From positions 62,001-126,000 of the forward strand of contig JAVTVY010045434.1 of NCBI GenBank assembly GCA_036873755.1: a stretch of 64,000 bases of DNA, read 5' to 3'. Positions within the stretch are counted from its first letter, which is position 1. Each line of letters starts with the position of its first letter. The notes under the pieces were generated by a model. The model did no database searches. It was not told the origin of the DNA and saw only the letters and a list, made by a program, of their open reading frames with translations. This document shows, piece after piece, positions 36,764 to 48,933 of this stretch. The position numbers were made by a program, and so were the translations under genes. This DNA is from Hanleya hanleyi (taxonomy: Eukaryota > Mollusca > Polyplacophora > Lepidopleurida > Hanleyidae).

Positions 36764-38514
36764 CAGGGATTCATACACGTCAGTTCTACGTACCGAATTT
36801 CGGTTCGTAGATTGAGTTTTAAAACTCAATTTTTCAGTTCAAAACTCAATTTTTTTGAGTAAAAAATCAAAAGTTTTCACCAAAATATTTATACTCAATT
36901 TGTGTGTTGGAAACTGAATTTTCAGGCTTCGGAAACTGAATTTTTAAGCTTCGTAAATTCGAAATTACAATACCCGGTTGTCGGGAAATCATCCCATGGT
37001 CGCGAAAGCACATGTGAATCTGTCGGCAGCAACAACAACGTCAAGTGCAAACTCCGTCAGCTGCTCTGAATTTACCTCGGACGACTTAGTCTGTTAACGG
37101 GATATATTCATCCGAGACTAGTTTATCCCACGTAATGTTAGTTACATCGACGTATAATTCCGTGGAAGAATCCCGAATACTTATGAACCGTAATTTCACT
37201 GAACAATCAACGAGTCGCCATTTTTTGGGGGGGTTTCGTTTTCGTTCGACCTTGTCGTTCTCGTTCCTTCCAACGCAGGGAGATACAAACGATACTGAAT
37301 AAAGACACGTTGTTTTCGTAGAATGCCAATCGTAAGCATTTCTTTGTATAATCTGTGTGGTCTGTCTTGAGAAAATAGTAATACTGTATCATTTTCAGTT
37401 TGGTAACGAAGATTGACACAACCGTACAGCATGCGGTTTGAGAACATAAGGGAGTGAACTCTTCCTAGCGAGAGAGCAAGCAAGCGTTTTGAAGCGTTTC
37501 TTTGTTGTTTTTTCCTTCTTTTTTTTTTGTTAACCATATTCTATCAAAATAATATCATCCTCAAGACTCCTATTATTTGTGTAACCCAATACAATCATCG
37601 TGTATATAAATAAAATATATACAATCATCGTTTTATAAACCAGTGTGATTTTTCATACTGTGGTCATTTGTAATTGAATAATATCACAATAACTGGAACT
37701 TCACTTTATGTCATCACAATATTTTTATATTTATTAATTCACTGCTTTTGTTAAATGTTTCCATAATTAAAATTATTTTTCTGTTAATGTTAAATTTTGG
37801 ATAATGGTTTCTTCAAATTTAATTTTAGATCTAAATTAATAGATAAATGGGGTTTTTATTATATCAATATATATTTTTTTTATAATTACCACCTAACAAG
37901 TTGGGCCATATTTGTATACTGAAATTGGATGTGTGTTTGTGTATTATTCAGACAGTCCTGTGTGGAAGTTGGAAAAAGGAATTAAAAGTTCTTTTATGTA
38001 TTGTTGATTGATTGAGATATAACAGCTTTCAGAGAGGGAAATAGTTGACACTCCTCACTGCATGTATATGAGAACTACATGTACATGTATAAATGAAAAC
38101 CAGTACCGGCAGCATTACAGAGTTTTACCTGATTACCTGAAGTATTACTCGTAAACAACTTGAATAAATCTAACATAATTTGTTCATGTATCCTGCCGGA
38201 TACCTGAAAACATAATGATGGAAACGAGTAAACGCAATCAACGACACAAAATGGTTTTAATTACACAAAAGGTTAAAAAATACCTGAATTGGTAACAGTA
38301 GACAAGGTTCACAGAAGGTAACATTTACCCTGGTTTGTAAAAAAATTATATACTCAACACTGGGGGAAAAAATGACCCTGGTTTGTAAAAAATTTATATA
38401 CTCAATTTGAGGGATAAAAAATGCCGATAAATTTTATTTTAACTCAATTTGAGTGAAAAAAAACTCAATTTTCCAGATTTCGGTTCGTAAAATTTGGACT
38501 TCTATGAATCCTTG
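36764..38514. mobile_element. 1.75-kb hAT5-like non-autonomous element
   Basis: The left end is CAGGGATTCATA. The right end is TATGAATCCTTG, an inverted match with one change. TGTAC is duplicated at 36759-36763 and 38515-38519, and uninterrupted satellite copies show the empty site TGTACCAATC. Subterminal zones carry many ACTCAATTT/AAATTGAGT copies in both orientations. The interior at about 36960-37500 is CpG-richer and has a 33-codon ORF starting at 36996 (MVAKAHVNLSAATTTSSANS) and a 113-codon minus ORF. Neither is recognised. Confidence 0.9.
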
Positions 38515-40010
38515 TGTACCAATCTACCATTTCTGGCAGATCATTGACAAAGATACTGTATCAATCTACCCTTTCTGGCAGACCATTGACAAGGAGACTG
38601 TACCAATCTACCATTTCTGGCAGACCATTGACAAAGAGACTGTACCAATCTACCCTTTCTGGCAGACCACTGACAAAGAGACTGTACCAATCTACCCTTT
38701 CTGGCAGACCATTGACAAAGATACTCTATAAATCTACCATTTCTGGCAGACCATTGACAAAGATACTCTATCAATCTACCATTTCTGACAGACCATTGAC
38801 AAAGATACTCTATCAATTTACCATTTCTGACAGACCATTGACAAAGATACTGTACCAATCTACCATTTCTGGCAGACGATTGACAAAGATACTGTATCAA
38901 TCTACCATTTCTGACAGACCATTGACAAAGAGACTGTACCAATGTACCATTTCTGGCAGACCATTGACAAAGATACTGTATCAATCAACCATTTCTGACA
39001 GACCATTGACAAAGATACTGTATCAATCTACCATTTCTGGCAGACCATTGACAAAGATACTGTATCAATCCACCATTTCTGACAGACCATTGACAAAGAT
39101 ACTGTACCAATCTACCATTTCTGGCAGACAAGGAGCCTGTGCCAATCTACCACTTCTGGCAGACCATTGACAAAGATACTGTATCAATCTACCATATCTG
39201 ACAGACCATTGACAAAGAGACTGTACCAATCAACCATTTCTGGCAGACCATTGACAAAGATACTGTATCAATCTACCATTTCTGACAGACCATTGACAAA
39301 GATACTGCACCAATCTACCGTTTCTGACCGACCATTGACAAAGATACTGCATCAATCTACCGTTTCTGACAGACCATTGACAAAGAGACTGTACCAATCT
39401 ACCATTTCTGGCAGACCACTGACAAAGATACTGTATCAATCTACCATTTCTGACAGACCATTGACAAAGAGACTGTACCAATCTACCCTTTCAGGTTGAC
39501 CATTGACAAGGAGACTGTACCAATCTACCCTTTCTGCATGACCATTGACAAGGAGACTGTACCAATCTACCATTTCTGGCAGACCATTGACAAAGAGACT
39601 GTACCAATCTACCATTTCTGGCAGACCATTGACAAAGATACTGTATCAATCTACCATTTCTGACAGACCATTGACAAAGATACTGTACCAATCTACCATC
39701 CCTGGCAGATGATTCTAGACAAACAGACTATCAGAATCTACCATTGCTGGCAGACCATAGAAAATTACTGGCGGACGAATAGACTGCCCAAACCTGCCAG
39801 CCTCGGTAGATCATATACATTACAAACTGTTCTAATCTACAATCACTGGCTGACAATTTATGACAGACCATAGACAATTTCTGATTTCAGGCAGAACATA
39901 GTAGACAGAATATACAAATTAAAAACAAAAACTGTTCACCATACACCATAGAAAAATCTGCCAGGCCATGGACAAGACTGTCCAAATCTACCATCTTTGA
40001 TGGACCATGA
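38515..40010. repeat. 42-bp minisatellite array, segment 2
   Basis: The same 42-bp unit is regular to about 39710 and then decays into recognisable but diverged copies up to about 40010. Within the regular part, unit variants (gagactgtacc/gatactgtatc with ggcaga/gacaga) tend to alternate, suggesting 84-bp dimer amplification. Confidence 0.9.
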
Positions 40011-40454
40011 TCTGATTGCTCTAGAGGTTTTCATTAACATTAATATAAACCCTCAAGTGACAACCAGAAAAACAGGAAACTTGGCTACTAATGAGGTCAG
40101 CATTATCCTTAGGTTGGAAACTGGCAATAAATACAATGATGGTCTCAGCGGTCAGAGAATAGCCTTGAGAATGGCCATGAAACCTTCTCTTCATTCTATT
40201 TCGATGATGCATGCCATGAAACCTAAAGAAATTAATACACGAAAACATGAATAATTCAGCTTGAAGAAAGGTTGTAACAGCATGATGGGTAGTGATTGTA
40301 TGAACACAGCGACCTGAGCTTTGTAGACTCAGATGGAATCTGTGCAGTACATCCTCTAATAATTCCATCCAATCACCCACAAATTTGTGACAAGTGGCAA
40401 AATCCTATTCCTCTCATGGCAGTCTGACTAACGTCACAGGACCTACGAAGTAGG

Positions 40455-40515
40455 AGAGTGAGTGAATAGAATTTAACCTCGCTTTCAGCAATATTTCAGC
40501 TATATCACGACGAAC
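40455..40515. repeat. Interspersed repeat fragment (GTGAGTGA family)
   Basis: 'gtgagtgaatagaatttaac...cagcaatatttcagctatatcacgac' parallels 17094-17160 and 42722-42790. Confidence 0.5.
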
Positions 40516-41289
40516 AAACTAAGCACCACCCAGCCCAATTGTGTTCCTGCTACTTCAAAGAAGAAATCTTTGAAGCAGCATGGAACCAGACACCCTCCAT
40601 CCACCCTAAAAAACACTGAGGACAGCGCACAAGACACAGACAGGACGCTTACATGGTACAATAAAGACAAGTGATATTACAGTGTTAGACATCACATTAT
40701 CAAGTTCCTGTTGCTTCTCAGCAAAATACATTGAAGCAACAGGAACCTGAACCCACTCAACCACCCGCTACGAAGTAGGGTTTGATATATGATTTAAGTG
40801 TGTACTTGACCCAAGACATGTTTTTGCCAGTTTCGGGGTTTTAGCCGGGTCACCTAAGTAGGTCTGCCCCAGGGGTGGGGAAGTCCTCCCGAGGGTAGTG
40901 CATAGGGTGAATAAGTGTAGCATCATATAAGCCCTCAGAATATATTCTTAGATGTTTTGAATCTAGAATGGACCAGGCTTCCTGGTATCATAGCTTGGAT
41001 ACAGGCTAAGCCTATCCCAACTAACTATTCTGTATTGTTAGAGCTGTATGCAGTACGTATGTGCATGTTTGCCTGGGAATTGTGATAATCTTGTTTGTAC
41101 ATATGGCATTGTTTTTAACAATCATTGATATATGTATATATATTTTTATGTTTCTATATGTATTCATGTATGGAAAAAATAAAGTAAAGTAAGGTATCAG
41201 AAATCCTTCAAAAGTCACAATGAAACATATAACCAAGGGTTTCTGATGGGCATAGATAAGTCATGACAGTGCACTCGCTGAGCCATCAA

Positions 41290-42055
41290 TAAATAATAAA
41301 AATTAATTATAAATCAAATTTTCATCAAAAGTAGGTCGGCTCAAAACCTAATGCATGTTCATGCCAAAAATCAAGGTTCTAATGTCAAAGGTTTTCTTTA
41401 TTTTGCCGACGAAAGGGTCGGATGGACTGACTGACTCACTCACTGACTACCGGACAATTTGCAAATGGTAGACTACTTCGAAGGAATAAATCTGACCAAA
41501 AATAATGTTTTAACTTAAAATAGCACTCTAGGCACACAGCTTATCAAAGCATGATCAAAACTACAAGTTTCAAGAACATCCGGTAAAAACTTTAGGACTA
41601 GTTAATTATATTTCATTGTCACTAGTACACTGTAAATACTCTGGGACTAGTCTATTATATTTCAGTGTTCATAGTACATTGTAAATAATGGCAAAAGTCC
41701 AACACATTAACATTTCATCTCACAAATAGCAAGTGCAAATCTTCTAACCATGTTTAATAAGCTTGCTTTCAGGAACATCTTATCAAACTCTAGGACTAGC
41801 ATATTATACTTTAGTGACAATGGTACATTGTAATTTGTAATTAATGGTGAAAATTGATGGTGAAAAATCCAACACATCATAGATCTGAGAAAAATTTATA
41901 TATCTCCTCATAAATAGCAGGTGCACATCTTCGCCGCATGTTTAACAAGCATGCAAAGTTTCAGTAATATCCAATCAAAGCTCCAGCAGTTGTTGATACA
42001 CCATTTGGGTGTGAAAGATAGACAGATGGACAGGAAGATGGACAGACAGCTAAAG
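41290..42055 (+). mobile_element. Diverged pearl-like element
   Basis: Three or more units share 'ctaggactag...atattatatttcagtg...agtacattgtaaat'. The array ends in GACAGATGGACAGGAAGATG (42019-42038). An earlier internal GGACTGACTGACTCACTCAC run is at 41432. Borders are approximate. Confidence 0.5.
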
Positions 42056-42721
42056 AGTAAACCCTTAATGCTTTCCAGCCTAATTTATAGGTGCAGGCAT
42101 TTACGGTTCATTTTTGTATCATCCTGAATTCTGTTCTTTGATGCCACTGTTCTGTGTAAAACTGACAAGGGAATAATAAATGATCATAACTCACACTGCA
42201 ATTAGGATAGCAGACAGGAAAACGGCAGACAGCCTAACACTGTTTAAACCTTACCCCAGGGCCCCACTCATAAACATGTGACAAGTGTTACATATAAATA
42301 TATCGTATTAAAACAATGACATCCCAGAGGTGAGGTAGGATAGCAAACCATTTCCAGCCTAGCGCCTATTATAACAGTCTGGGTGATCCTTGAATGTCTC
42401 AATCTCACAATCATAGTGCTGATGTCAAACATGCTGAACATTACACCACAGAGACACTCTAGGAGTGTGTGTGTTAAAACTTTCCTACCTGAAGTATCTA
42501 TCATACACAAGCGAATTGTTACACCTAGAAGAACTATGAGCCATTGCCTTATGTTTGATAGTTGAGGCTTGCTCACACACCATGTTAGGATTTGTCTCCC
42601 TGCCATAACACTCTCAGTATCAGAGGGAGGGTTATGTTGCAGTATTGCAATATACTGAAATATTTTTTTAGCTCATTTGAGAATCTTTACAGATCTGCAG
42701 AGATGTGGTCACCATATTGAT

Positions 42722-42950
42722 GAGTGACGGAGTGAGTGTATATGATTTAATGTCGCATATTTCAGTCATATCACGACATTTGGGTCCTATTCCTTTTTTC
42801 ACCCGGGAACCCCACGGGTGCCCCAGTTAGTCGCCTCTTACGGCAACCTGTCTGAGGAGCCGAGACCTATTCTTAGCATGACCTGAAGTGGGCATGATGA
42901 CATCCCAAGTCAACCCCAGAAGCCCCATGGGGCTATATATATTGATAAGG
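42722..42950. repeat. SINE-like interspersed repeat
   Basis: Starts 'gagtgacggagtgagtgtat', then 'taatgtcgcatatttcagtcatatcacgac', and later AGTTAGTCGCCTCTTACGGC. I associate the last string with abundant gastropod repeats. It interrupts one unit of the ~0.95-kb array. Confidence 0.55.
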
Positions 42951-43732
42951 AATATAGGTAGACTATTGGTTTTCTCTCATTTTGTCTCATTAGTTAATTG
43001 TTTTTTCCATCACTGACATGCCGGACAGTGAATTCATATCCGGACACTATCTCAATAGAGCAGAATGGTATAGTGTAGACCTAGCAGTTATCAGGTAATC
43101 AATGTTGCTGGCCAGGTTCAACAGGAGCCAAGTCAGCCTTCAACAAGTGTTTACTTGGTAGATCATCTTTGATGAATAATTATATCTGTCAGAAAACTTT
43201 AGGATTATAGAGTTTATTGCAAATACATGTATATTTGCCTCAGCCTGATGCTGCTATTTTGTGGAGCTGACAAGAGAATAAATAACCAGACTACTCAAAC
43301 ATATTCATTTAACACCAAATGCCAAAGGATGACAGAATTGATTTGCTCTTTGGTCCTTTCCCCAACTGCTGACAATTCATATCTCACTCTGCAATTAGGA
43401 TAGCAAGCAGCAAAATCAAAATCATTTACCCCTTCGACTTGTGTAAATGACATGGTAAAATATTCCTGAGAAATTGAGATGATCCCAGGGATGATGGAAC
43501 TATTATTAGATATATTCCACCAAATCAAGATATTGACCATGCATATAGACTTGGTTTCTCTCGTCTTTGTCTAATAAGCTAAGTGTTGTTTTCGTTACTG
43601 ACAATGCCTGATGGTGAATTCATATCCAGACAGACTCCCAATACAGCAGAATGGCAGGGTGTAGAGATGGTGATCCATCATCTATCAGCATGGGACGTCG
43701 ACTGCTACAGACCCTGTTATGACCACCCTATG

Positions 43733-45024
43733 CAGGCCTTGTGATTTGTACGGGCCCTGGCGAGTGATTAAAGCACACCTAAAATCATGTGAGGTGTGTG
43801 GTTAGCACACCTAAAATGCACACCTAAATTTTTTTAAGGCGTGTGATACGGCGTTTGAAACGTTAAGGTGTGAATTGAAATAAATGTGTGCTGGCCGAGA
43901 ATCCAGGAGAATCCATCCATTCATGGATTATCGCAGCAATGTTTCAGGAGAATCCAGGGGGAACTAATATTTACTGGTTTACTCCACATTAGCTATGAAA
44001 GATATTGAGGTGATAATAAAATCAAGAAACATTGTTTTAAGTTTGTTGTTTTTTGTATTTAAAATTAACACAATCAGTTAATGAGCCTGAGCCAAAGACT
44101 GAAAACAAGATTGACAAAATAGAAATAAAACTCTGGAAAACCACAAATTGTAAAACAAACTGACTAGGACTGGCACATGGCAATTTTTACATCATCATCA
44201 TCATCACTTCAATCATTCAATCCATTCACTTGCCTTCAGTAAAAGAAATCTGGAATGTCTAAATCAGTTTCAATTTCCAAACACTCGCGATGTCCATCGC
44301 TGTTTACGTGTCTAACCAAGTTTGGCTTCAGCAGGTAACTATAGTTTCGTTTTTGCCGTAACTGACGTCGGGTCTACTATTTTGCCTCTATACACAGTGT
44401 TTGGTTGATCGCAGTGTTTCTGAGACACTTTGCAAAAGGCCCGTACCACCTTATCGCCCGCATCGTTAAAATGGAATGCAAAGTTATCCCTCGGGCTACT
44501 TTCCCACTGACACAGGGCCGTTTTTCTAATTTGTTTCCGCGTTGTTAGGCCCTGTGTCGGTAGCCATTTCGAACCCGCCATTTCATCATTTCGTTTTCAA
44601 TTGCCAAAGGGAAGTTGGCCCGTGACACTTGTTTTAACGACAGCGATTGGCGGGCTGCCGTGAATGAGCCAATGAAAACGTTCGACAGATCAGAGAAGAT
44701 AATAGACCAGGACTGGCACATGGCAATAGATAGATGATATAGAGCCCAGTTTTCAACAGCATGGTGTTGACGATCGGGGCTCAATCGTAAGTTTTCAACC
44801 GATGACTATTAATTTTACGTTTAATTCTTCGCGAATCCGTTTCGATTCGCCCGAATGTCCTGTCAGATAAATCTTCACGCCAATGGATTCGCGTCAAAAT
44901 TTGACATAGCAAAATTTTGAAGGGGGCATAAAGTTGAAGGCGCGCGTTCAAAACGCACCTCAGTGCCTCTTCAGGCGCGTTATGGTGCGCGTGCGCGATC
45001 GCGCGCCTCAAATCACAAGGCCTG
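43733..45024. mobile_element. 1.29-kb hAT5-like non-autonomous element
   Basis: The ends CAGGCCTTGTGATTTG and CAAATCACAAGGCCTG are perfect 16-bp inverted repeats. CTATG is duplicated at 43728-43732 and 45025-45029. The left subterminal zone has several 'cacacctaaa' copies. The right zone is very GC-rich (GCGCGATCGCGCGC). Minus ORFs at 44339-44581 and 44545-44784 have cysteines and histidines (AFCKVSQKHC) that faintly recall a BED-type finger. This is too weak to name. Confidence 0.88.
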
Positions 45025-45029
45025 CTATG

Positions 45030-45440
45030 GGCACTCCCCCACCCCCTCATTTTTTGCTCCTATCTCCGGAACGACAAAAACTTGAGAGCTGACACTCATG
45101 CAACTTTTTAGTTTATCATATTGGGGTCATTTTGAGCTCCCCGGAGCAGACGATCATGGGTAAATTCAGAATGGCGGCAATGTGCGGCTAATTTATCAGC
45201 CAGGTTTTGCGAAGAAAACACATAAATATTTTTTTTTTTAGAATCTGACCGAAAAATCGTCGAAAAATACCTTTATTGAAAATGACGTCATCGTGACGTC
45301 ATCATGGCGGCCATCTTGGATTTCTTTTACATTTACTAGTAGCACTTGACCCAAAGATTTTGTATGGCAAGTTTCAGCACTCTAGCCTTAGGGTGCTCTT
45401 GGATGAAAGGAGGATCGTCCGGAAAAAAAACCAACCCAAC
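45030..45440. other. Sequence between the hAT5-like element and the tandem array
   Basis: Contains 'gctcctatctccggaacgac' and 'atggcggccatcttggattt', which resemble parts of pearl core repeats. No microsatellite or hairpin follows. Probably an old repeat fragment. Confidence 0.35.
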
Positions 45441-48400
45441 ATGGAGGTCAGACTCAACAGGAGCTAAGCAAGCCATCAATGGCGGCCCTCGTGAATAGAA
45501 AATCCTGCCTCAGCAAATTTTTGTGACAATGAAATAACCCACATTCAACGCCATGTTAAAAATAGCCGAGGTGAACTGATTTTGCTTCAGCATTCACCTC
45601 AGCAATTGCTAATTACCGTGGTTATTTTTGAGGGTTGCAATGTCACAGTGGATCATCTGATTATTATGCAGGCCTTCAGCTTAGTCAACAACAAATCCTT
45701 TTTTCTGAGAAACCTTTTCAAAGACTGGGCTCAGAGAAATGGGATTAGGTACTCAACCAAAAAATAGTTTGACATTCTTAGAGGGATATAAATTGTCCTG
45801 GATTATACAGGTATTGAAGTGTGAAATATTAATTGCACAGGTGTGCTACATCGCGACTTTCTTTACTCATTCTTCAGTGACTGTGTACAATCAGAGGCAA
45901 TTATCTTGCCTCACAGAATATTCCAATATTTTCTGGTTCAGTAATCCTAATTCTCAGCGCCTCAGTCAATGAAAAGTTTCCAGAAGGAATATATTTGTAT
46001 TCACCTACAGTAGCTGTGAAGACCTCTGTGATAATGTGTGAGAAATTCTCTGCCAGATATAATCCTTCATTTTAGAACATCTTTTTTGTTGTACAGTTAT
46101 GTACAGTCAATAATACCCTATTTCTTCTAATTTTACGAACAGCATTTTTGGACTTAAACCAGAAAAAAAAATCTTTATGTCAACTGAGGCTAAATACTGT
46201 AGCCTGGATATATTATTTATCCCAAGAACTGTAAAGATAGCTATTGAAATTTGTAAAATGTTAGCAGGATTTCTCCTCGCAGATGCCTGAAGTTTTGCGT
46301 TTTGAATAATTAGAAGAAATAGGGTACTGAAAATACAGTTCAAGAAAGCAGATTTATTAGAGATTTTATTGCACCTGGGATTGTCTCATCTTGACATCAG
46401 TATTCTCTGTAGAAAGGACAAGAGAATAAATGCTCAGACTGCTCAAACATCGGACATACAGGCAAACTTGACGGAATTGATTTGCTCTTTGGTCCTTTCC
46501 CCGACTGCTGACTATTCATAACTCACCCTGCAAAAGGATACCAAGCTGGGAATGGAAGAGCAGCGTTAAATCTGTTAACCTTTACCCCATTAGACTCGTG
46601 TAAGTGAAACGAGATCCCCGAGATGATGAAACTATCCCATATGTCACAAACACATCATGTAATTGATGATGCATATAGACAGAGGCTATTTGTTGTCTCT
46701 ATTTTTGTCTCCTACATGTATGTTAAGTGATTTTTCCATTACGGACATGCCTGACAGTGGATTCATACCCTTGTAGATGTTAACCTAGCAGCTATGAGGT
46801 ACTCCATCATGGTGGTCAGATTCCCCAGGAGTCGAGTCAGCCTTCAAATTCAATGATGACAGGTGATCACAATGTCACAGTGGATCAGCTGTGAGGAATT
46901 ATATCTGGTAGAAAAACATCTCTCATTATTACACATAACACAGGCCTTCAGCTGATTTTTTTTGTTCTCTGAGGAATGGCATTAGGTATTGGACCAAATA
47001 ATAGTCTGACATTCTGAAAGAGAAGTGAATTGTCTTGGATTACACAGGTACTGAAGTGTGAAATATTGATGGCACAGGTGTGTTACACCCAGACAGTCTT
47101 TACTCAATCTTCAATGACTGTTATCAAAGAAAAACATTTTGTTGACCTAGCTGTGAAGACCTCGGTGATAATGAAAGAGATATGTTCTGCCATACATAAT
47201 TCCCCATTATAGAACATTATGTTTTCTGAAAGGGCATAAACTTATTAGCTATCACTCCAGTATTTCTGGGTGGAGGGGAATACTGTTCATGCGCATAGAT
47301 TTATTATTTAGAGGTTTTACTGTATAGTATGTCTGGTGCCGCTATTCTCTGTAAAACTAACAAGGGAATAAATGCTCAGACTACTCAAACATATCAATTT
47401 GACACCTACAGCCAAAGTTGACAGAATTGATTTGCTCTTTGGTCCTTTCCCCAACTGCTGACAATCCATAACTCACTCTGCAATTAGGATAGCAAGCAGT
47501 GAATGGAAGAGCAGCCTTGAATCGGTTAGCCCTTACCCCTTAGATTCGTGTAACTGAGATGGTTATATCGTCCTGAGAAATTGAGACCCTAGAGATGGTT
47601 GAACTATCAGATATATCACAAGTGCATGATGATATTGACCATGCTTATAGACAGACTATTGGTTTTCTCTAGTTTTTGTCTCCTATGTTAAATGATTTTT
47701 CCATTACTGACACGCCTGATGGTGAATTCATATCCGGACAGAATCTCAATAGAGCAGAAAGGCAGGATGTAGACCTAGCATCTAGTAGGTAATCCATCAT
47801 GCTACAGACAGAGTGAACATGAGCCAATTAAGTCAACTTCCAATGGTGACAACTGTTTACAATGGGGATCATCTGCAAGGAATTATGTTTCTAATTAAAT
47901 CCTATTATTATTCATCAAAGCCTGATCAACATCAACCAGTTTTTCTCTGATGAATCTTTTCAAAGACTGAGTCACAGAGACATGGCATTACTTGACTAAA
48001 TAATAGAATATGGCACCCTGGGAGACAGGAAAACTGCCCTGGATTACACAGGTATTGAACTGTGAATGTAGGGCATCTGAAAGAGTGTACAGCATTTGCG
48101 CCATCAATATTGCAGAAAATGATCAAGGTACAGAACTACAGCTCAGAAAGTCTGATCATGTTGTTACAATGTAGCATCAACGCAGGTTGAAACTTGTATC
48201 AGTCATTTATCCCCGTCCATCATCTGAAGATTGCACATTGAAAATACAGTCAGTCTGGTTGAGGAAGAGACAATATTCCAATTAAAGTCACCAGATGACA
48301 TGATACATCAGGGCTTCGTTATCGAGAGTGATAGCTCACCTGCACGCAAACACTCACATCAATTCATGTCATTAGAATGGTTTTTAGCTCCCGTAAACTG

Positions 48401-48933
48401 TCAAAATTTTATACTGCAACCTTTCTACAGATGTCAGATACCTTTCTCCTAAATATTTCTATGTGAGCTATTTTTAACTTGCACACTAATTCTAAACATG
48501 AGGCCCTGATACATACCCCTTACTGTCCAGAAGTGTCACACTTCATGTGAAGTGTGCCTAGAAGTGCCTCTGAAGAGTACACTTGAAAGGCACTTCAACG
48601 ACAGAGAAAAATATTGGCACACTTCAAAGGTACTTCATTAGAAAAAGGCAGTAGTCAAGGGACTCCTCAAAGACACTTCATGGACTTTGTCAATTTCATA
48701 ACAAAAAATGAGGAACTTCAGAGACACTTCTGAGACTTTGTTTTTGTTCGGCATAATCCAAGGTACTCCTCAAAGACACTTCTTGGACTTTGTCAGTTCT
48801 TCAGCAAAACTTAGGGGACTTCAGAGACACTTCTGAGACTTTGTTTTTGTTCTGCATAATCTAAGGTACTCCTCAAAGACACTTCTTGGACTTTGTCAGT
48901 TATATAGCATAACCTGGGGGACTTCCCCTTGCA

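Larger units (their letters stand above)
42139..48160. repeat. Degenerate long-period tandem array (~0.95 kb unit)
   Basis: The string TTTGCTCTTTGGTCCTTTCC occurs near 43343, 46482 and 47430. The preceding 'caag[ag]gaataaat' text occurs near 42166, 43268, 46427 and 47363, giving a period of about 946 bp for the clearest pair. Each unit also has 'aggagccaagtcagccttcaa'-like and 'attacacaggtattgaa'-like text. Four to five copies are present, interrupted by a SINE-like repeat and a 1.29-kb element. No coding sequence is recognised. Confidence 0.75.

Noticed and set aside
36032..39691. Long ORFs of 80-218 codons on both strands
   Set aside because: They follow exactly the 42-bp minisatellite, open in several frames because the unit is a multiple of 3.
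44339..44784. BED-type zinc finger of a hAT transposase
   Set aside because: Cys/His spacing is only loosely similar and the frame is short, so the similarity is not sufficient to name it.
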